Shown here: positions 16,651 to 25,765 of the stretch, piece by piece
Layout of the letters: every line of letters starts with the position of its first letter
Position numbering within the stretch: the stretch's first letter is position 1
DNA from: Peptostreptococcaceae bacterium oral taxon 113 str. W5053
Lineage (GTDB): Bacteria; Bacillota; Clostridia; Tissierellales; Peptoniphilaceae
Reading direction: 5' to 3'
Assembly (NCBI GenBank): GCA_000467935.1
Contig: KI259834.1
Location: forward strand, 66,715-130,714
DNA: 64,000 nucleotides
Program-made: the position numbers and the translations under genes
Notes under the pieces: generated by a model
Seen by the model: only the letters and a program-made list of their open reading frames with translations
What the model was told of the DNA's origin: nothing
The model's database searches: none

Positions 16651-17121
16651 ATGAAGACAATCGATTACAAAGTTGCGGATGCCGTTCTGTTACCCATCCT
16701 ATTTTTAACAGTTAAACTATTTGACAAATATGCGTTTGGAATACTTGAATCCAATAAAGATAGCATTCTTATAGCGATAGGAGTTTCACTAATACTTTTT
16801 AGTTTGTGTATCCATAGGTTCTTTTTCAGACCTTCACATAAAGAAATTGTAAGGCTATGGAAAAAGGGATGGAACATAACAGGATATTATTCAAGGCTCT
16901 CGCTTAGTAACGAAGAGATATATCATCAATCCTATAGGATGTGGCTCAAATACAGTTTTATATTCCTCTTGGTTGAGTTGTCCGGACTGTTCATGGTATA
17001 TGGATTAAATAATTGTTTTTTGACAACGAATATGTTTTTCACCCATGTTACGATGAGTTTTATATCGCCAATCGTTGCATGGATTATAACACGGATAAAA
17101 GAGAAGAAATATGAAAAATAG
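16651..17121 (+). CDS. Small membrane protein, function unknown
   Basis: 156 residues with four probable membrane segments (VLLPILFLTVKLF, ILIAIGVSLILFSLCI, YSFIFLLVELSGLFMVYGL, VTMSFISPIVAWIITRI) and a charged cytoplasmic loop between segments two and three. The ATG at 16651 has AGAGG upstream. It overlaps the broken ABC exporter gene by 11 bases, so the two were once an operon. Such proteins beside peptide exporters may be immunity or accessory factors, but no family is recognised. Confidence 0.6.
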   Translation: MKTIDYKVADAVLLPILFLTVKLFDKYAFGILESNKDSILIAIGVSLILFSLCIHRFFFRPSHKEIVRLWKKGWNITGYYSRLSLSNEEIYHQSYRMWLKYSFIFLLVELSGLFMVYGLNNCFLTTNMFFTHVTMSFISPIVAWIITRIKEKKYEK

Positions 17122-17763
17122 CAGACATTTTATTCGTGATTTGTTTTTTGCATGCACATATATTTTTAAGATTAGTCCGCTTTATGTGTTTCTAACTATA
17201 TTTTCTGCAATATTCAATTCGGCATATAATTTATTCAATATAGTTATCATTAAAGCTATAATAGATTCTATGCAATCCGGTGAATATAGATTATTTTATT
17301 TTTATTTAATTCTGATTTTTGGAATAGGGATTATAACCATGTTAATTAATACCATTTTAAGTAATATAGTTATTCCAAAAGTTTTGAATAAAATAAAAAA
17401 TCAAATACAAAAACATATTTTTAGTGGATATATGAAATATGATTATGAACATGTTAATAATAAAAAATTTTACGATCAATATTATTCTATTTTAGAAAAT
17501 AGTGAAAATTCATTTACATCAACAACAAGTGCATTAGGAGAACTTATTACCAGTACTATAACTATATTAGGGGTCGCTTACCTAGTTTTCTGTTATAATT
17601 ATATGATTATGCTTATCATTTTAGGATTGGTGGTACTATCATTCATTTGTTCTATGAAATCAGAAAAAAGCAGTATTTATTCAAAGAATTTACAACCGTG
17701 CTGAAAAGAAAAGTAGATTATATAAGACGTATTTTTTATATGCCGGACTATTTCAAAGATTGA
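17111..17763 (+). pseudogene. Truncated, frameshifted ABC exporter membrane domain
   Basis: The frame from ATG 17111 encodes about 185 residues of an ABC exporter membrane domain (helices FLTIFSAIFNSAYNLFNIVI, LILIFGIGIITMLINTIL, TSTITILGVAYLVFCYNYMI). Near 17660 the reading switches to another frame, which continues the family pattern (RKVDYIRRIFYMPDYFKD) to a TGA at 17761-17763. The rest of the membrane domain and the ATPase are absent. Frameshift plus deletion makes this inactive. Confidence 0.75.
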
Positions 17764-18094
17764 AGAGTAAATGATACTAATGTATTTTATAGTTTTCCAC
17801 CTACCTCAATACCTATAGTAAATGTTAGAATCAAGATAGCGCTTATCCGTTAAGATATAGCTTGCCTTACTATACTGTTTTAGTTTCACATATAATTCTT
17901 CAACTGCTCTTACCGGATTATTTATATGTAACAAGTGATGTTTACAGAACCGGGGGCGTTTCAAATAGAGTTTATACAAGATATGAAAATGAATACTGCT
18001 TAGATTCTGTATGTACACAATATATCGGTTTTTGGACATTTATAAAACGATGAGAAGAGTACGAAAAAATGAAGTTGATTAAGCGAGAACTATT
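17764..18094 (+). other. AT-rich decayed region without a supported gene
   Basis: Short open stretches occur (17862-18053) but have no ribosome site or recognisable content. A possible original start MKLIKREL at 18069 is out of frame with the small membrane ORF that follows, suggesting a one- or two-base indel. Confidence 0.4.
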
Positions 18095-18286
18095 GTGCGT
18101 ATCGTTTTGGTGTTCGGTATACAAATTATAGTCGGTTTTCTGATTGCATATTTTTCCAACAGACCTTGGAATTTAAAAGATTTTATATCCAATTATGGAT
18201 TTATTGCATTCTGGAGTGCTTATTTGATTTGTATAACAGGGATCAGCATTGTTCAGCAAATCAACTCAAAACAAGATAGAAAATAA
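18095..18286 (+). CDS. Small two-helix membrane protein, possibly broken at its start
   Basis: 63 residues from GTG 18095 with two hydrophobic segments (IVLVFGIQIIVGFLIAYF and FIAFWSAYLICITGISIV) and a basic tail. No good ribosome site lies before the GTG. An upstream ATG at 18069 reads MKLIKREL in another frame and would fit as the lost N-terminus. It may be a remnant of an immunity-type protein. Confidence 0.35.
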   Translation: MRIVLVFGIQIIVGFLIAYFSNRPWNLKDFISNYGFIAFWSAYLICITGISIVQQINSKQDRK

Positions 18287-18405
18287 AAATCTTTCGTTTT
18301 AGGAAGAGTTATGCAAGTCGATCTTATATAAAGAAAAGGGCTATCGAAATTTGTATAAAATCAGATAGTACAGAAGCAGGGATTAAAAAAAACAACAGGT
18401 ATTTA

Positions 18406-18455
18406 AAACTGCCCCCAAAAAGTTGCACTTAAAAACAACTTTTTGGGGACAGTTT
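18406..18455. repeat. 20-base inverted repeat at the edge of the island
   Basis: AAACTGCCCCCAAAAAGTTG (18406-18425) and its complement (18436-18455) match at 19 of 20 positions around a 10-base loop. No U-run follows, so it is not a typical terminator. It could be the relic of an insertion sequence or MITE, or a hairpin protecting the end of a transcript. It separates the decayed island from the two-component/ABC operon. Confidence 0.6.
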
Positions 18456-18522
18456 ATTTGTCCTGTCGTCTTTTCATTCAGTGTCTTGACTTTAAAAGCT
18501 TGTGTTTGCCGACACAAGTTTT

Positions 18523-19290
18523 TTAAAGATCGCCTTTTCTTCCCCGAACTTTAAAAGAGATAAGAAGAATCAAGAGGCTGATAGCTCCGAAAAAAATCAG
18601 AGATTGAATTAAAGGACCGAAGTTATAGCTTTTGCCCATCCAAAAGTCCACAAAATTATTTTGCATATGACTGAGAGGAATCAGTTTGGCAATGCTTTGG
18701 AGGAACTTGGGCAAATCTTTATTGGAGATCCCCATCATTCCGCTTAGAATCATAAGGATAAAGTAAATGCCCATAACGATGCCGTAGGTGATGCCGAACT
18801 TGCGAATCCAATTGGCGATGCCGTGAGCCATAATCAGGAAAAAAGCGGACAAAAGATAGAGAATCAGAATCCATGCAACGGCTCCTGTCAAAGTGGGCTT
18901 GGCAATATTCAGAGTAAGCAAAGTTCCGACTAAATACAGAACAACACAAAAGGTCAAAAAAACATAATTGGCTGCCAGTTTTCCGAGAAAAAGGCGTTTT
19001 TGAGAAATTCCATACAGACTGAGTCTTGTGGGAACATCCTTTTCCAATTCGTTGGCATAGGTGGCTGCATAACCTAAAAACAAAGTGGCCAAGGGAATAA
19101 TCATGGACATGCCGATAAATAGAGAAGTCAATGCTTCACTTTGCATATCGGCAGGAGCCTGTTTTCGAATGGAAATAGCAATCACATTGGAAAGGAGGAT
19201 GGGAAATAGGCATCCGAAGAAAAACGAATAGCCGTTATATAAATTGTTTAGCAGTTCATATTTCATCAAATATTTAAAATTACGTTTCAT
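18523..19290 (-). CDS. ABC-2 type transporter permease
   Basis: 255 residues with about six membrane segments (FFFGCLFPILLSNVIAISI, SLFIGMSMIIPLATLFLGY, FLTFCVVLYLVGTLL, AWILILYLLSAFFLIMAHG, GIVMGIYFILMILSGMMGI, SLIFFGAISLLILLISF). It partners the ATPase gene 3 bases upstream. Last gene of the regulator-kinase-ATPase-permease operon. Exporters of this arrangement often remove antimicrobial peptides or lipids; the substrate here is unknown. Confidence 0.82.
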   Translation of the reverse strand: MKRNFKYLMKYELLNNLYNGYSFFFGCLFPILLSNVIAISIRKQAPADMQSEALTSLFIGMSMIIPLATLFLGYAATYANELEKDVPTRLSLYGISQKRLFLGKLAANYVFLTFCVVLYLVGTLLTLNIAKPTLTGAVAWILILYLLSAFFLIMAHGIANWIRKFGITYGIVMGIYFILMILSGMMGISNKDLPKFLQSIAKLIPLSHMQNNFVDFWMGKSYNFGPLIQSLIFFGAISLLILLISFKVRGRKGDL

Positions 19291-19293
19291 TGT

Positions 19294-20160
19294 TTAAACC
19301 TCCTTATAAAAAGCCGCTTTGGCGTTGATGGTCATAATTTCAATATCATTATTGCTGCGGCGGTAATTGATATTGTTTTGTGAAAGTTTTTTGGTGATTT
19401 GGGATTCTTCCTCTTCGTTTTGACAGCCGAAGACGATTTTGTTTATCGGTCCATGTAATACGGAATGTTTCTTTTCCAAAGTTTGACTTAAATCGGTTCT
19501 ATCACAGATGATAATCGCATTTCCGCAATATTTTCGGAACAATTCTTCCCGTTTGCCGTAATCAATAACTTTACCGTTGTCCAAGAAGAGAATTTTGTTG
19601 ACCAGATTATCCAATTCTGCATAATAATGGGATGTAATCAAAACAGTGGATTGTCTTTGTGCATACCATTCGGATAATTTGTCCATCAGACGTTGTCTGG
19701 TTTCAAAATCCAGACCGGAAGTGACTTCGTCGAAAAGAGTCAGAGGGCTTTCCTGGCATAAAACCAGGATAAGGGTTAAGCGTTGTTTTTGTCCGCCGGA
19801 AAGATGTTTCCATCGCTTTTTTAAACATTCTTCAAATTCAAAAAATTGAATCATTTCCTGTACCAAAGGATTTTCTTTAATGGGACCGCCGATAATCATC
19901 TCGAGGATAATGCGGATAGGTACCGTTTCGATATAATCATTTTGCTGCATATGCACCGCAATTTTCTCCGGAGAAATATCTCGGACGATTTTTCCCCGGT
20001 AATTGACCATGCCTAAAACAGCCTTTAACAGCGTAGTTTTACCGGCGCCGTTACTTCCGATAATCCCTACCCGATCGCCGTCGAGAATTTCTATATCTCG
20101 TCCTAAATCCAAGGCAAGCTTACTTTTAAATCGTACTTGAACATCTTCTAATCGCAACAT
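19294..20160 (-). CDS. ABC transporter ATP-binding protein
   Basis: 288 residues. Walker A GSNGAGKTT, Q-loop MQQND, signature LSGGQKQR, Walker B LTLFDEVTSGLD and switch His in ITSHYYAEL are all present in the first ~215 residues. A ~70-residue C-terminal extension (ICDRTDLSQTLEKKHSV to the end) probably has a regulatory role. It is 3 bases from the histidine kinase stop and 3 bases before the permease, so co-translated. Confidence 0.9.
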   Translation of the reverse strand: MLRLEDVQVRFKSKLALDLGRDIEILDGDRVGIIGSNGAGKTTLLKAVLGMVNYRGKIVRDISPEKIAVHMQQNDYIETVPIRIILEMIIGGPIKENPLVQEMIQFFEFEECLKKRWKHLSGGQKQRLTLILVLCQESPLTLFDEVTSGLDFETRQRLMDKLSEWYAQRQSTVLITSHYYAELDNLVNKILFLDNGKVIDYGKREELFRKYCGNAIIICDRTDLSQTLEKKHSVLHGPINKIVFGCQNEEEESQITKKLSQNNINYRRSNNDIEIMTINAKAAFYKEV

Positions 20161-20163
20161 TTT

Positions 20164-21732
20164 TCAACATTCCTTTCTACTTAAAGTAAATATAACTTGA
20201 TGATTTTTTGATTGTACTTCAATATACATATTTAATAATTCGGTAAAATATTTCACAATATAAAGACCGAGTCCGTGACCGTCTCCTTTTTCGTTCCCCG
20301 TAACAAAAGGTTCAAAAAGCATGGGCAATATTTCTTTTTCAATTTCTGCCGGACTGTTCATCATACAAATTTCATCTGCGGAAATTTGAATATCGATTTG
20401 CCCTCCCGATTCTGTATAAGAAAGGGCATTTTGGATGAGATTTTCTAAAATCTGATATAAAATTTCTCCGTCGGTTGTCCAAAAAGCATGTCCGTGAAAA
20501 AGGATTTTGATGTTTTTCGATTCCTGATCAATAGCGTGAGCTTGGGATATGCTCTGTATCAGGGCATGTACAGGGATTTTGTCTCGTGTAGGTTTTTTTG
20601 CCAATCGATTCATATGAAGAATCTCGTTAACGATTTTTTTTATGTTGTTTAATTGACTTTTGACCTTAGGGAGATAAGATTCCCGATTTGAAAATTTTCC
20701 GATTTTGGAAATCATACCGTCCACTAAAAGTTCCGCAGCGGCAATAGGGGTTTTTAACTGATGAGACGAAGCCTTCATAAAAACCTCTTGTCGTTTGTTT
20801 TCGGCTTCCAATTGTCGGAGTGCTTTTTCCTGTTGTAAATAAAGGAGATTTAAAGACTCCGCCAGATGGGCGATTTCGTCTTTTCCTTCAATTTTTATAA
20901 GAGGAATCGGTTCCTTGGTATTTTGTCGTCTGCTGTCGGCATCTTTGGCTAAAGTCATGATAGGATGGATGATTTTTTTTGAATACCAGGCGGAAATTGC
21001 GAAAGCCAAAAGAATAAGCACAGGTAAAATTACCGGAACGGCACCGAAAACCACCGCTTTAATATCTTTGGTGGTGGGCGTTATTACGCTGTTTATACTG
21101 ATGAGATAATAGTCCGCTTTTTCGGAGAAGCCGAAATAGGAGGTGTATTCCGTTCCGGAATTCGGATTTTCAACAGCAAATTCCGTTAAGATTGAATTTT
21201 TATCGACAAAATAAAATTTTTGCCGTTTCGGTTCAAAATGAAAAGAATCTTTCTTTAAAAGGAGGTCGATTTGAAATTCTTTTTGAAGCGGTTCGATGAA
21301 TTTGTTTAAAATATTTTTAAGCTCCTCTTCGGAAAGTCCGAGGGAAAAATCGTTTTGAGAAGATTCGTTAAGGGAAGAATTATTGACATCCCATTGGCGA
21401 AAATTTTCTCTTAATCGATCCAAAAGTGCTTGAATTTTTTTATCCGTCAACTGAAGTTTCCCCTGAAACGAAAGATGATGGATTTCCATAGCATAACCTT
21501 TTTTAGGAATCTTTAATCCGAAAGAGTTAATCGCATTGTCCCCTTTGATACCGTCAAAATTTTCATTCTTTACAAAGGTTTGATGAAAACTTAAAGCATG
21601 ATTTAAATTTTGGCTTATCCGATAATCCATTAACATGGAAGGCAACAAAAAAATCATATAAAGAAAAATGAACAAACCCACAATCAAAGCGATACACAAG
21701 CTGTATAAAAAAGTCTTATTTTTCAGTTTCAT
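20164..21732 (-). CDS. Sensor histidine kinase
   Basis: 522 residues. Two membrane helices (FLYSLCIALIVGLFIFLYMI near the N-terminus and VPVILPVLILLAFAISAWY near 235-255) flank a ~180-residue extracellular sensor. A HAMP segment follows, then HisKA with SSHQLKTP (phospho-His), and a HATPase with NLIQNALSY and GDGHGLGLYIVK. ATG 21732 lies inside the response regulator gene (17-base overlap). The large extracellular domain suggests direct signal sensing rather than the BceS-type arrangement. Confidence 0.9.
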   Translation of the reverse strand: MKLKNKTFLYSLCIALIVGLFIFLYMIFLLPSMLMDYRISQNLNHALSFHQTFVKNENFDGIKGDNAINSFGLKIPKKGYAMEIHHLSFQGKLQLTDKKIQALLDRLRENFRQWDVNNSSLNESSQNDFSLGLSEEELKNILNKFIEPLQKEFQIDLLLKKDSFHFEPKRQKFYFVDKNSILTEFAVENPNSGTEYTSYFGFSEKADYYLISINSVITPTTKDIKAVVFGAVPVILPVLILLAFAISAWYSKKIIHPIMTLAKDADSRRQNTKEPIPLIKIEGKDEIAHLAESLNLLYLQQEKALRQLEAENKRQEVFMKASSHQLKTPIAAAELLVDGMISKIGKFSNRESYLPKVKSQLNNIKKIVNEILHMNRLAKKPTRDKIPVHALIQSISQAHAIDQESKNIKILFHGHAFWTTDGEILYQILENLIQNALSYTESGGQIDIQISADEICMMNSPAEIEKEILPMLFEPFVTGNEKGDGHGLGLYIVKYFTELLNMYIEVQSKNHQVIFTLSRKEC

Positions 21733-22393
21733 TTGCCTTTTCCCTCCATCGATAACCGACGCCGATAACCGTTTCAATCCATTTCAAGGGGAGTTTTTTT
21801 CGCAAATTTTTGATATGCACATCCACCATGCGGTCGCTGCCGTCATATTCATCGTGAAACAGTTGGTTTAATAACTGTTCACGGTTAAAAACTCGTCCCG
21901 GTTGACTTTGTAAAGTTTTTAATAATAAAAACTCGGTCAAAGTTAAATTTAGATTTTTGCCCTGATAGAAAGCTTGGTAGCCGGGAATATCGACAAACAA
22001 TCCCTTATCTTTTTCCGGTGAATCTTTATGAATGCGATGAAGTAAAACTTCCATTCTCTTCAAGAGCAGAATCGGCGAGGTTGGTTTGATGATATAGTCA
22101 TCTGCAAAAAAATTAAAGGCCTCAACCTGAGTGGAGATATCTTCATAGGCGGTTAACATAAGAACACCCATGTTTTTTTGTTCGGAGTTTCGAATTTCCT
22201 GTAGCACCTCCAAACCGCTTTTACCGGGAACTCGAATATCCAAAACCGCCAAATCAAAATCCTTCGTATGAATAAAACGGATCGCATCGATTCCGTTTTC
22301 ACATTCCGTCACCTCATAGTCGGCTACACGCATGTATTCGGACAAAACCTCTCGAATCATTTTTTCATCTTCCAAAAATAATATTTTACGCAT
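21716..22393 (-). CDS. OmpR-family response regulator
   Basis: 225 residues. The receiver domain has the acidic pair LEDE, phospho-acceptor Asp in LAVLDIRVPG, Thr in LMLTAYED and Lys in YIIKP. The C-terminal winged helix has LTLTEFLLLKTL and VDVHIKNLRKKL...GVGYRW. I chose ATG 22393 (MRKILFLEDE) because AGGAGAGG is well spaced; ATG 22399 is also possible. First gene of the operon. Hexamers repeated every 11 bases just upstream (22424-22451) are a plausible binding site. Confidence 0.92.
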   Translation of the reverse strand: MRKILFLEDEKMIREVLSEYMRVADYEVTECENGIDAIRFIHTKDFDLAVLDIRVPGKSGLEVLQEIRNSEQKNMGVLMLTAYEDISTQVEAFNFFADDYIIKPTSPILLLKRMEVLLHRIHKDSPEKDKGLFVDIPGYQAFYQGKNLNLTLTEFLLLKTLQSQPGRVFNREQLLNQLFHDEYDGSDRMVDVHIKNLRKKLPLKWIETVIGVGYRWREKANETEK

Positions 22394-22423
22394 AGGCATC
22401 CTCTCCTTTTCGCTTAAAATAAG

Positions 22424-22451
22424 CATATCATCAAGATATGAATTGGATATG
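22424..22451. promoter_or_regulatory. 11-base-periodic hexamer array, candidate response regulator site
   Basis: CATATC (22424-22429), GATATG (22435-22440) and GATATG (22446-22451) start exactly 11 bases apart, about 30-60 bases upstream of the response regulator start. The last two are direct repeats, as typical for OmpR/PhoB-type dimers. The first two form an inverted pair. Confidence 0.4.
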
Positions 22452-22534
22452 TAGATGGAGTAAATTTTTAAAGAAATTTTTATTATATTTCAAAATGTAT
22501 TTTAATAATGAATTGTTAAAAATACAGCAAAAGA

Positions 22535-22560
22535 ACACCGGACGGTGTAAAAAAACACCA
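22535..22560. promoter_or_regulatory. Candidate enhancer (UAS) for the sigma-54 activator
   Basis: ACACCG (22535-22540) and CGGTGT (22543-22548) form a perfect inverted repeat with a 2-base spacer; a half site ACACCA follows at 22555-22560. It lies about 75-90 bases upstream of the -24/-12 promoter, the usual distance for bacterial enhancer-binding protein sites. Confidence 0.6.
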
Positions 22561-22621
22561 ATAAACAAGAATACTTTTATAAAAGAGTGTATCTTATAAG
22601 GTTTTTCAGGAAAAAAACAAA

Positions 22622-22636
22622 TGGCATGATTTTTGC
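22622..22636 (+). promoter_or_regulatory. Sigma-54 (-24/-12) promoter
   Basis: TGGCATGATTTTTGC has GG at -24 and GC at -12 with the consensus arrangement TGGCA-N6-TTGC. It is 38 bases before the transporter start codon. The operon downstream ends with a sigma-54 activator, which supports the call. Confidence 0.8.
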
Positions 22637-22673
22637 GTATATAATAATTGAAAATAAAAAAGGAGGAACTATT

Positions 22674-23804
22674 ATGGACAAAAAAAACAAGTTATCATTT
22701 GTAGGGGCATTTAGTTTAGCATCTGTATGGTTTGGTGCTCATGTTGGGGGTGGATTTGCAAGTGGAAGTCAAACGATGAGCTTTTTCATTAGATATGGAC
22801 GGTATGCATCTTTATTTGCGGTGATATCTATGGCTTTAGTTGGTTTAACTTATAGAGAAAATATGATTATGGCAAGGCATTATGGAGCTTACGACTATCA
22901 TTCGTTCGGTAAAGCATTATTTGAACCATATAATAAAGTATTATCACCTGTATACGATATATGTTACATAATGGCCGGTCTCCTTGCAGTCAGTGCATCT
23001 ATCGCAGGAGCGGCAGCTTTACTGACAGATATTTTTAAGATTTCATATTTTTTTTCTGTTGCAATTATTGGAATTCTTACTCTATTAATGAGTATGTTTG
23101 GATCTCAAATTGTAAGTAGAGCGTCATCGGTATTAACTATATTAATTGTAGTTTCCTTTTTTATCATTTGTATTGAAGGAATATCTTTAGGGTCAGAAAT
23201 GTTAAAAATAAATCTAGCACAACCGGTGGAAACTACAACTTTATGGAAAGGAGCAATTAAAGCTTTAAGTTATGCAGGATTCCAGTGCTTTGCTTTTTTG
23301 GGTTTATTAGGGGCAACATCTTTAACTGTAGATGATAAAGATTGTACAACTGTTACAGGGATTGGATTTGTGTTGAATGCGGTCATGATTGCTCTTACTG
23401 TATTTTTAATTCAAGCTTTTATGCCGGTAGTGGCAAAAGAAACGCTTCCTATTCTAGCTGCTTCTAAACTTACAGGAAAAACATATCTTATAATTGCATA
23501 TTCAATTGCTTTGTTTTGTGCATTTTTATCAACTGCTGTAGCAGTAGTTTATGGAAATATTACATTATTTACTAGGATGGCTGTGGAAAAAGGATCAAAT
23601 TTAGCTAATCGAAAAAAGATACTTTCTTCTATTATTGGTGTAATAATTATTGTTATTTCCATGTTGGTGTCCTCGTTTGGATTAACAAAAATTATTGCTG
23701 TAGGATATTCTTATTTTGGTTATATTGGAATATTTTTGGTTATTATTCCGTCATTGACATACGGACATTATAGAAATAAAAAGTTTAAAGAAAAATCTAA
23801 TTAG
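22674..23804 (+). CDS. ykvI: YkvI-family membrane transporter
   Basis: 376 residues with about ten hydrophobic segments. The opening FSLASVWFGAHVGGGFASGSQ has the unwound-helix glycine pattern of APC/LeuT-fold permeases and resembles Bacillus YkvI. I chose ATG 22674 behind AGGAGGAA; the longer frame from 22587 would begin upstream of the promoter. Leading a reductive amino acid operon, it probably imports the substrate amino acid or exports/imports the derived acid; which one is not visible. Confidence 0.8.
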   Translation: MDKKNKLSFVGAFSLASVWFGAHVGGGFASGSQTMSFFIRYGRYASLFAVISMALVGLTYRENMIMARHYGAYDYHSFGKALFEPYNKVLSPVYDICYIMAGLLAVSASIAGAAALLTDIFKISYFFSVAIIGILTLLMSMFGSQIVSRASSVLTILIVVSFFIICIEGISLGSEMLKINLAQPVETTTLWKGAIKALSYAGFQCFAFLGLLGATSLTVDDKDCTTVTGIGFVLNAVMIALTVFLIQAFMPVVAKETLPILAASKLTGKTYLIIAYSIALFCAFLSTAVAVVYGNITLFTRMAVEKGSNLANRKKILSSIIGVIIIVISMLVSSFGLTKIIAVGYSYFGYIGIFLVIIPSLTYGHYRNKKFKEKSN

Positions 23805-23817
23805 GAGGAATATTTTT

Positions 23818-24948
23818 ATGAATATAACAAAGGAAATGCGAGAAATCACCGATTTGATTTCAGAATATTTAAAAGACGAATTATTACCAATAGTTGGAGA
23901 ATGTGACATTAAAGGGGAGTCACCAGAATTAATATATAAGGGATTAATGGAAATGGGGGTTCATTTGTTTGAAGTTCCTGAAAAATATGGTGGAAATATG
24001 ATGGACAGGAAAATGGAAGTTCTTGTTGCGGAAACATTAGGATATTATGATGCAGGAATAGCATCTGCAATAGGGGCAAGTAATTCTGCATGTAGTACTA
24101 TAAATTTATTTGGCACAGAAAAACAGAAAAAAGAATATTTTGAAATATTGGCAAAATCAAAATTAGCGGCATTTTGTTTAACAGAGCCAAATGCTGGTTC
24201 GGATTCTGCTTCTATTAGAACCACAGCAACTCTTCAAGGAGAAGAATATGTTTTAAATGGAACTAAATGTTTTATTACAAATGGAGGAATTGCAGGCGTT
24301 TATACAGTATTTGCTTCAACAGATTTACAAAAGGGATTAAAAGGAATTTCTGCTTTTTATGTTGAAAGAGATCGTATAGGAGTAAAGATTGGAAAACATG
24401 AAGATAAAATGGGAATTAGACTTTCCAATACAACTGAGGTAGTTTTTGATGATTGCAGAATTCCAAAAGATCATTTAATTGGAGAGGAAGGGAAAGGCTT
24501 TATTTATGCGATGAAGACCTTAGATACATCAAGGCCGTTTGTAGGTGCTTTGGGAGTAGGTTTAGCTCAAAGAGCTATTGACGAGGCAATTGAATATGGA
24601 AAAGAAAGAAAACAATTTGGGAAATCTGTATTAACAAATCAAGGATTACAGTTTATATTGGCAGAAATGCAGATCAAAGTTGAATCTGCCAGACAACTAA
24701 TATATTACACGGCAGAACGTATGGATAATAATGAAGATTACACAATATTTTCAGCTATGAGTAAGGTAGCGGGATCTGATTGTGCAATGGAAGTCAGTAC
24801 AAATGCGTTGCAATTATTTGGTGGATATGGATATATGAAAGAATATCCAATTGAAAAGATGATGAGAGATGCAAAGATTTTACAAATTTATGAAGGAACA
24901 AATCAAATTCAAAAAATGATTATTTCAAATATAATGCTAAAGCGTTGA
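23818..24948 (+). CDS. acdB: Acyl-CoA dehydrogenase (AcdB-like)
   Basis: 376-residue FAD enzyme of the acyl-CoA dehydrogenase family. FCLTEPNAGSDSASIRTTA and FITNGG form the flavin/substrate region. IYEGTNQIQ near the C-terminus carries the glutamate that acts as catalytic base in short-chain members. Followed by etfB and etfA, it should reduce an enoyl-CoA to the saturated acyl-CoA, possibly by electron bifurcation as described for related AcdB-EtfAB complexes. Typical length for the family. Confidence 0.92.
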   Translation: MNITKEMREITDLISEYLKDELLPIVGECDIKGESPELIYKGLMEMGVHLFEVPEKYGGNMMDRKMEVLVAETLGYYDAGIASAIGASNSACSTINLFGTEKQKKEYFEILAKSKLAAFCLTEPNAGSDSASIRTTATLQGEEYVLNGTKCFITNGGIAGVYTVFASTDLQKGLKGISAFYVERDRIGVKIGKHEDKMGIRLSNTTEVVFDDCRIPKDHLIGEEGKGFIYAMKTLDTSRPFVGALGVGLAQRAIDEAIEYGKERKQFGKSVLTNQGLQFILAEMQIKVESARQLIYYTAERMDNNEDYTIFSAMSKVAGSDCAMEVSTNALQLFGGYGYMKEYPIEKMMRDAKILQIYEGTNQIQKMIISNIMLKR

Positions 24949-24957
24949 GGGGGAATT

Positions 24958-25755
24958 ATGAATATTTTAGTTTGTATTAAGCAAGTTCCGGATACCACTG
25001 AAATTAAAATAGATCCGGTAACAAATACATTAATTAGACAAGGGGCTCCAAGTATTATTAATACTTTTGATGCTTATGCTTTGGAATTAGCAGTTAGAGT
25101 TAAAGAACAATATAGTGGGAAAGTTACAGTAATATCAATGGGACCAGAACAAGCTAAAGAGGCATTAAAGGAATGTTTATCTGTAGGAGCTGATGAGGCT
25201 TATTTAATCAGTGATCGTATATTTGGAGGATCTGATACTTTAGCAACGAGTTATATCTTGTCAAAATTTATAAATGTTTTGGAAGCTGAGCATGGGAAAT
25301 ACGATCTTATTTTATGTGGGAAACAAGCAATTGATGGAGACACAGGACAGGTTGGGCCCGAGATTGCAGAACATTTGGGAATACCGCAGGTTACATATAT
25401 TACAGATATGAAATTGGAGGACAATTTTTTATTGGTTAAGAGAGATAATGATAATGGTTTCGATTGGATTGAGGTTGAAATACCTGCTTTAGTTACAGTA
25501 ACGAAAACTAACTTTGAACCGCGATATGCAACCATTCGAAGTAAAATGCAGGCAAATAAGAGAAATATACCTGTATTAACTTCAAATGATGCTGCGTTAG
25601 ATTTTGCTCAATGCGGGCTAAAAGGTTCTCCTACAAAAGTAAAAAAGACGTATACTCCTGTGCGTCAAAAAAATGGAGTGATTATCAAGGAAGAGAATTC
25701 AAAAACTGCTGTCAAAAAATTTATTATATGGGCTAATGACACAAAAGTTTTTTAA
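24958..25755 (+). CDS. etfB: Electron transfer flavoprotein beta subunit
   Basis: 265 residues starting MNILVCIKQVPDTTEIKID, the standard EtfB opening, with GKQAIDGDTGQVGPEIAEHL and the ETFBS-like stretch ALVTVTKTNFEPRYATI. It binds adenine nucleotide/flavin and forms a heterodimer with EtfA to serve the acyl-CoA dehydrogenase. The start is 9 bases after the acyl-CoA dehydrogenase stop. Confidence 0.95.
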   Translation: MNILVCIKQVPDTTEIKIDPVTNTLIRQGAPSIINTFDAYALELAVRVKEQYSGKVTVISMGPEQAKEALKECLSVGADEAYLISDRIFGGSDTLATSYILSKFINVLEAEHGKYDLILCGKQAIDGDTGQVGPEIAEHLGIPQVTYITDMKLEDNFLLVKRDNDNGFDWIEVEIPALVTVTKTNFEPRYATIRSKMQANKRNIPVLTSNDAALDFAQCGLKGSPTKVKKTYTPVRQKNGVIIKEENSKTAVKKFIIWANDTKVF

Positions 25756-25765
25756 TGGAGGCAAT

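Noticed and set aside
17862..18053. 63-codon ORF in the decayed region
   Set aside because: No ribosome site, no recognisable content, and it lies among broken genes.
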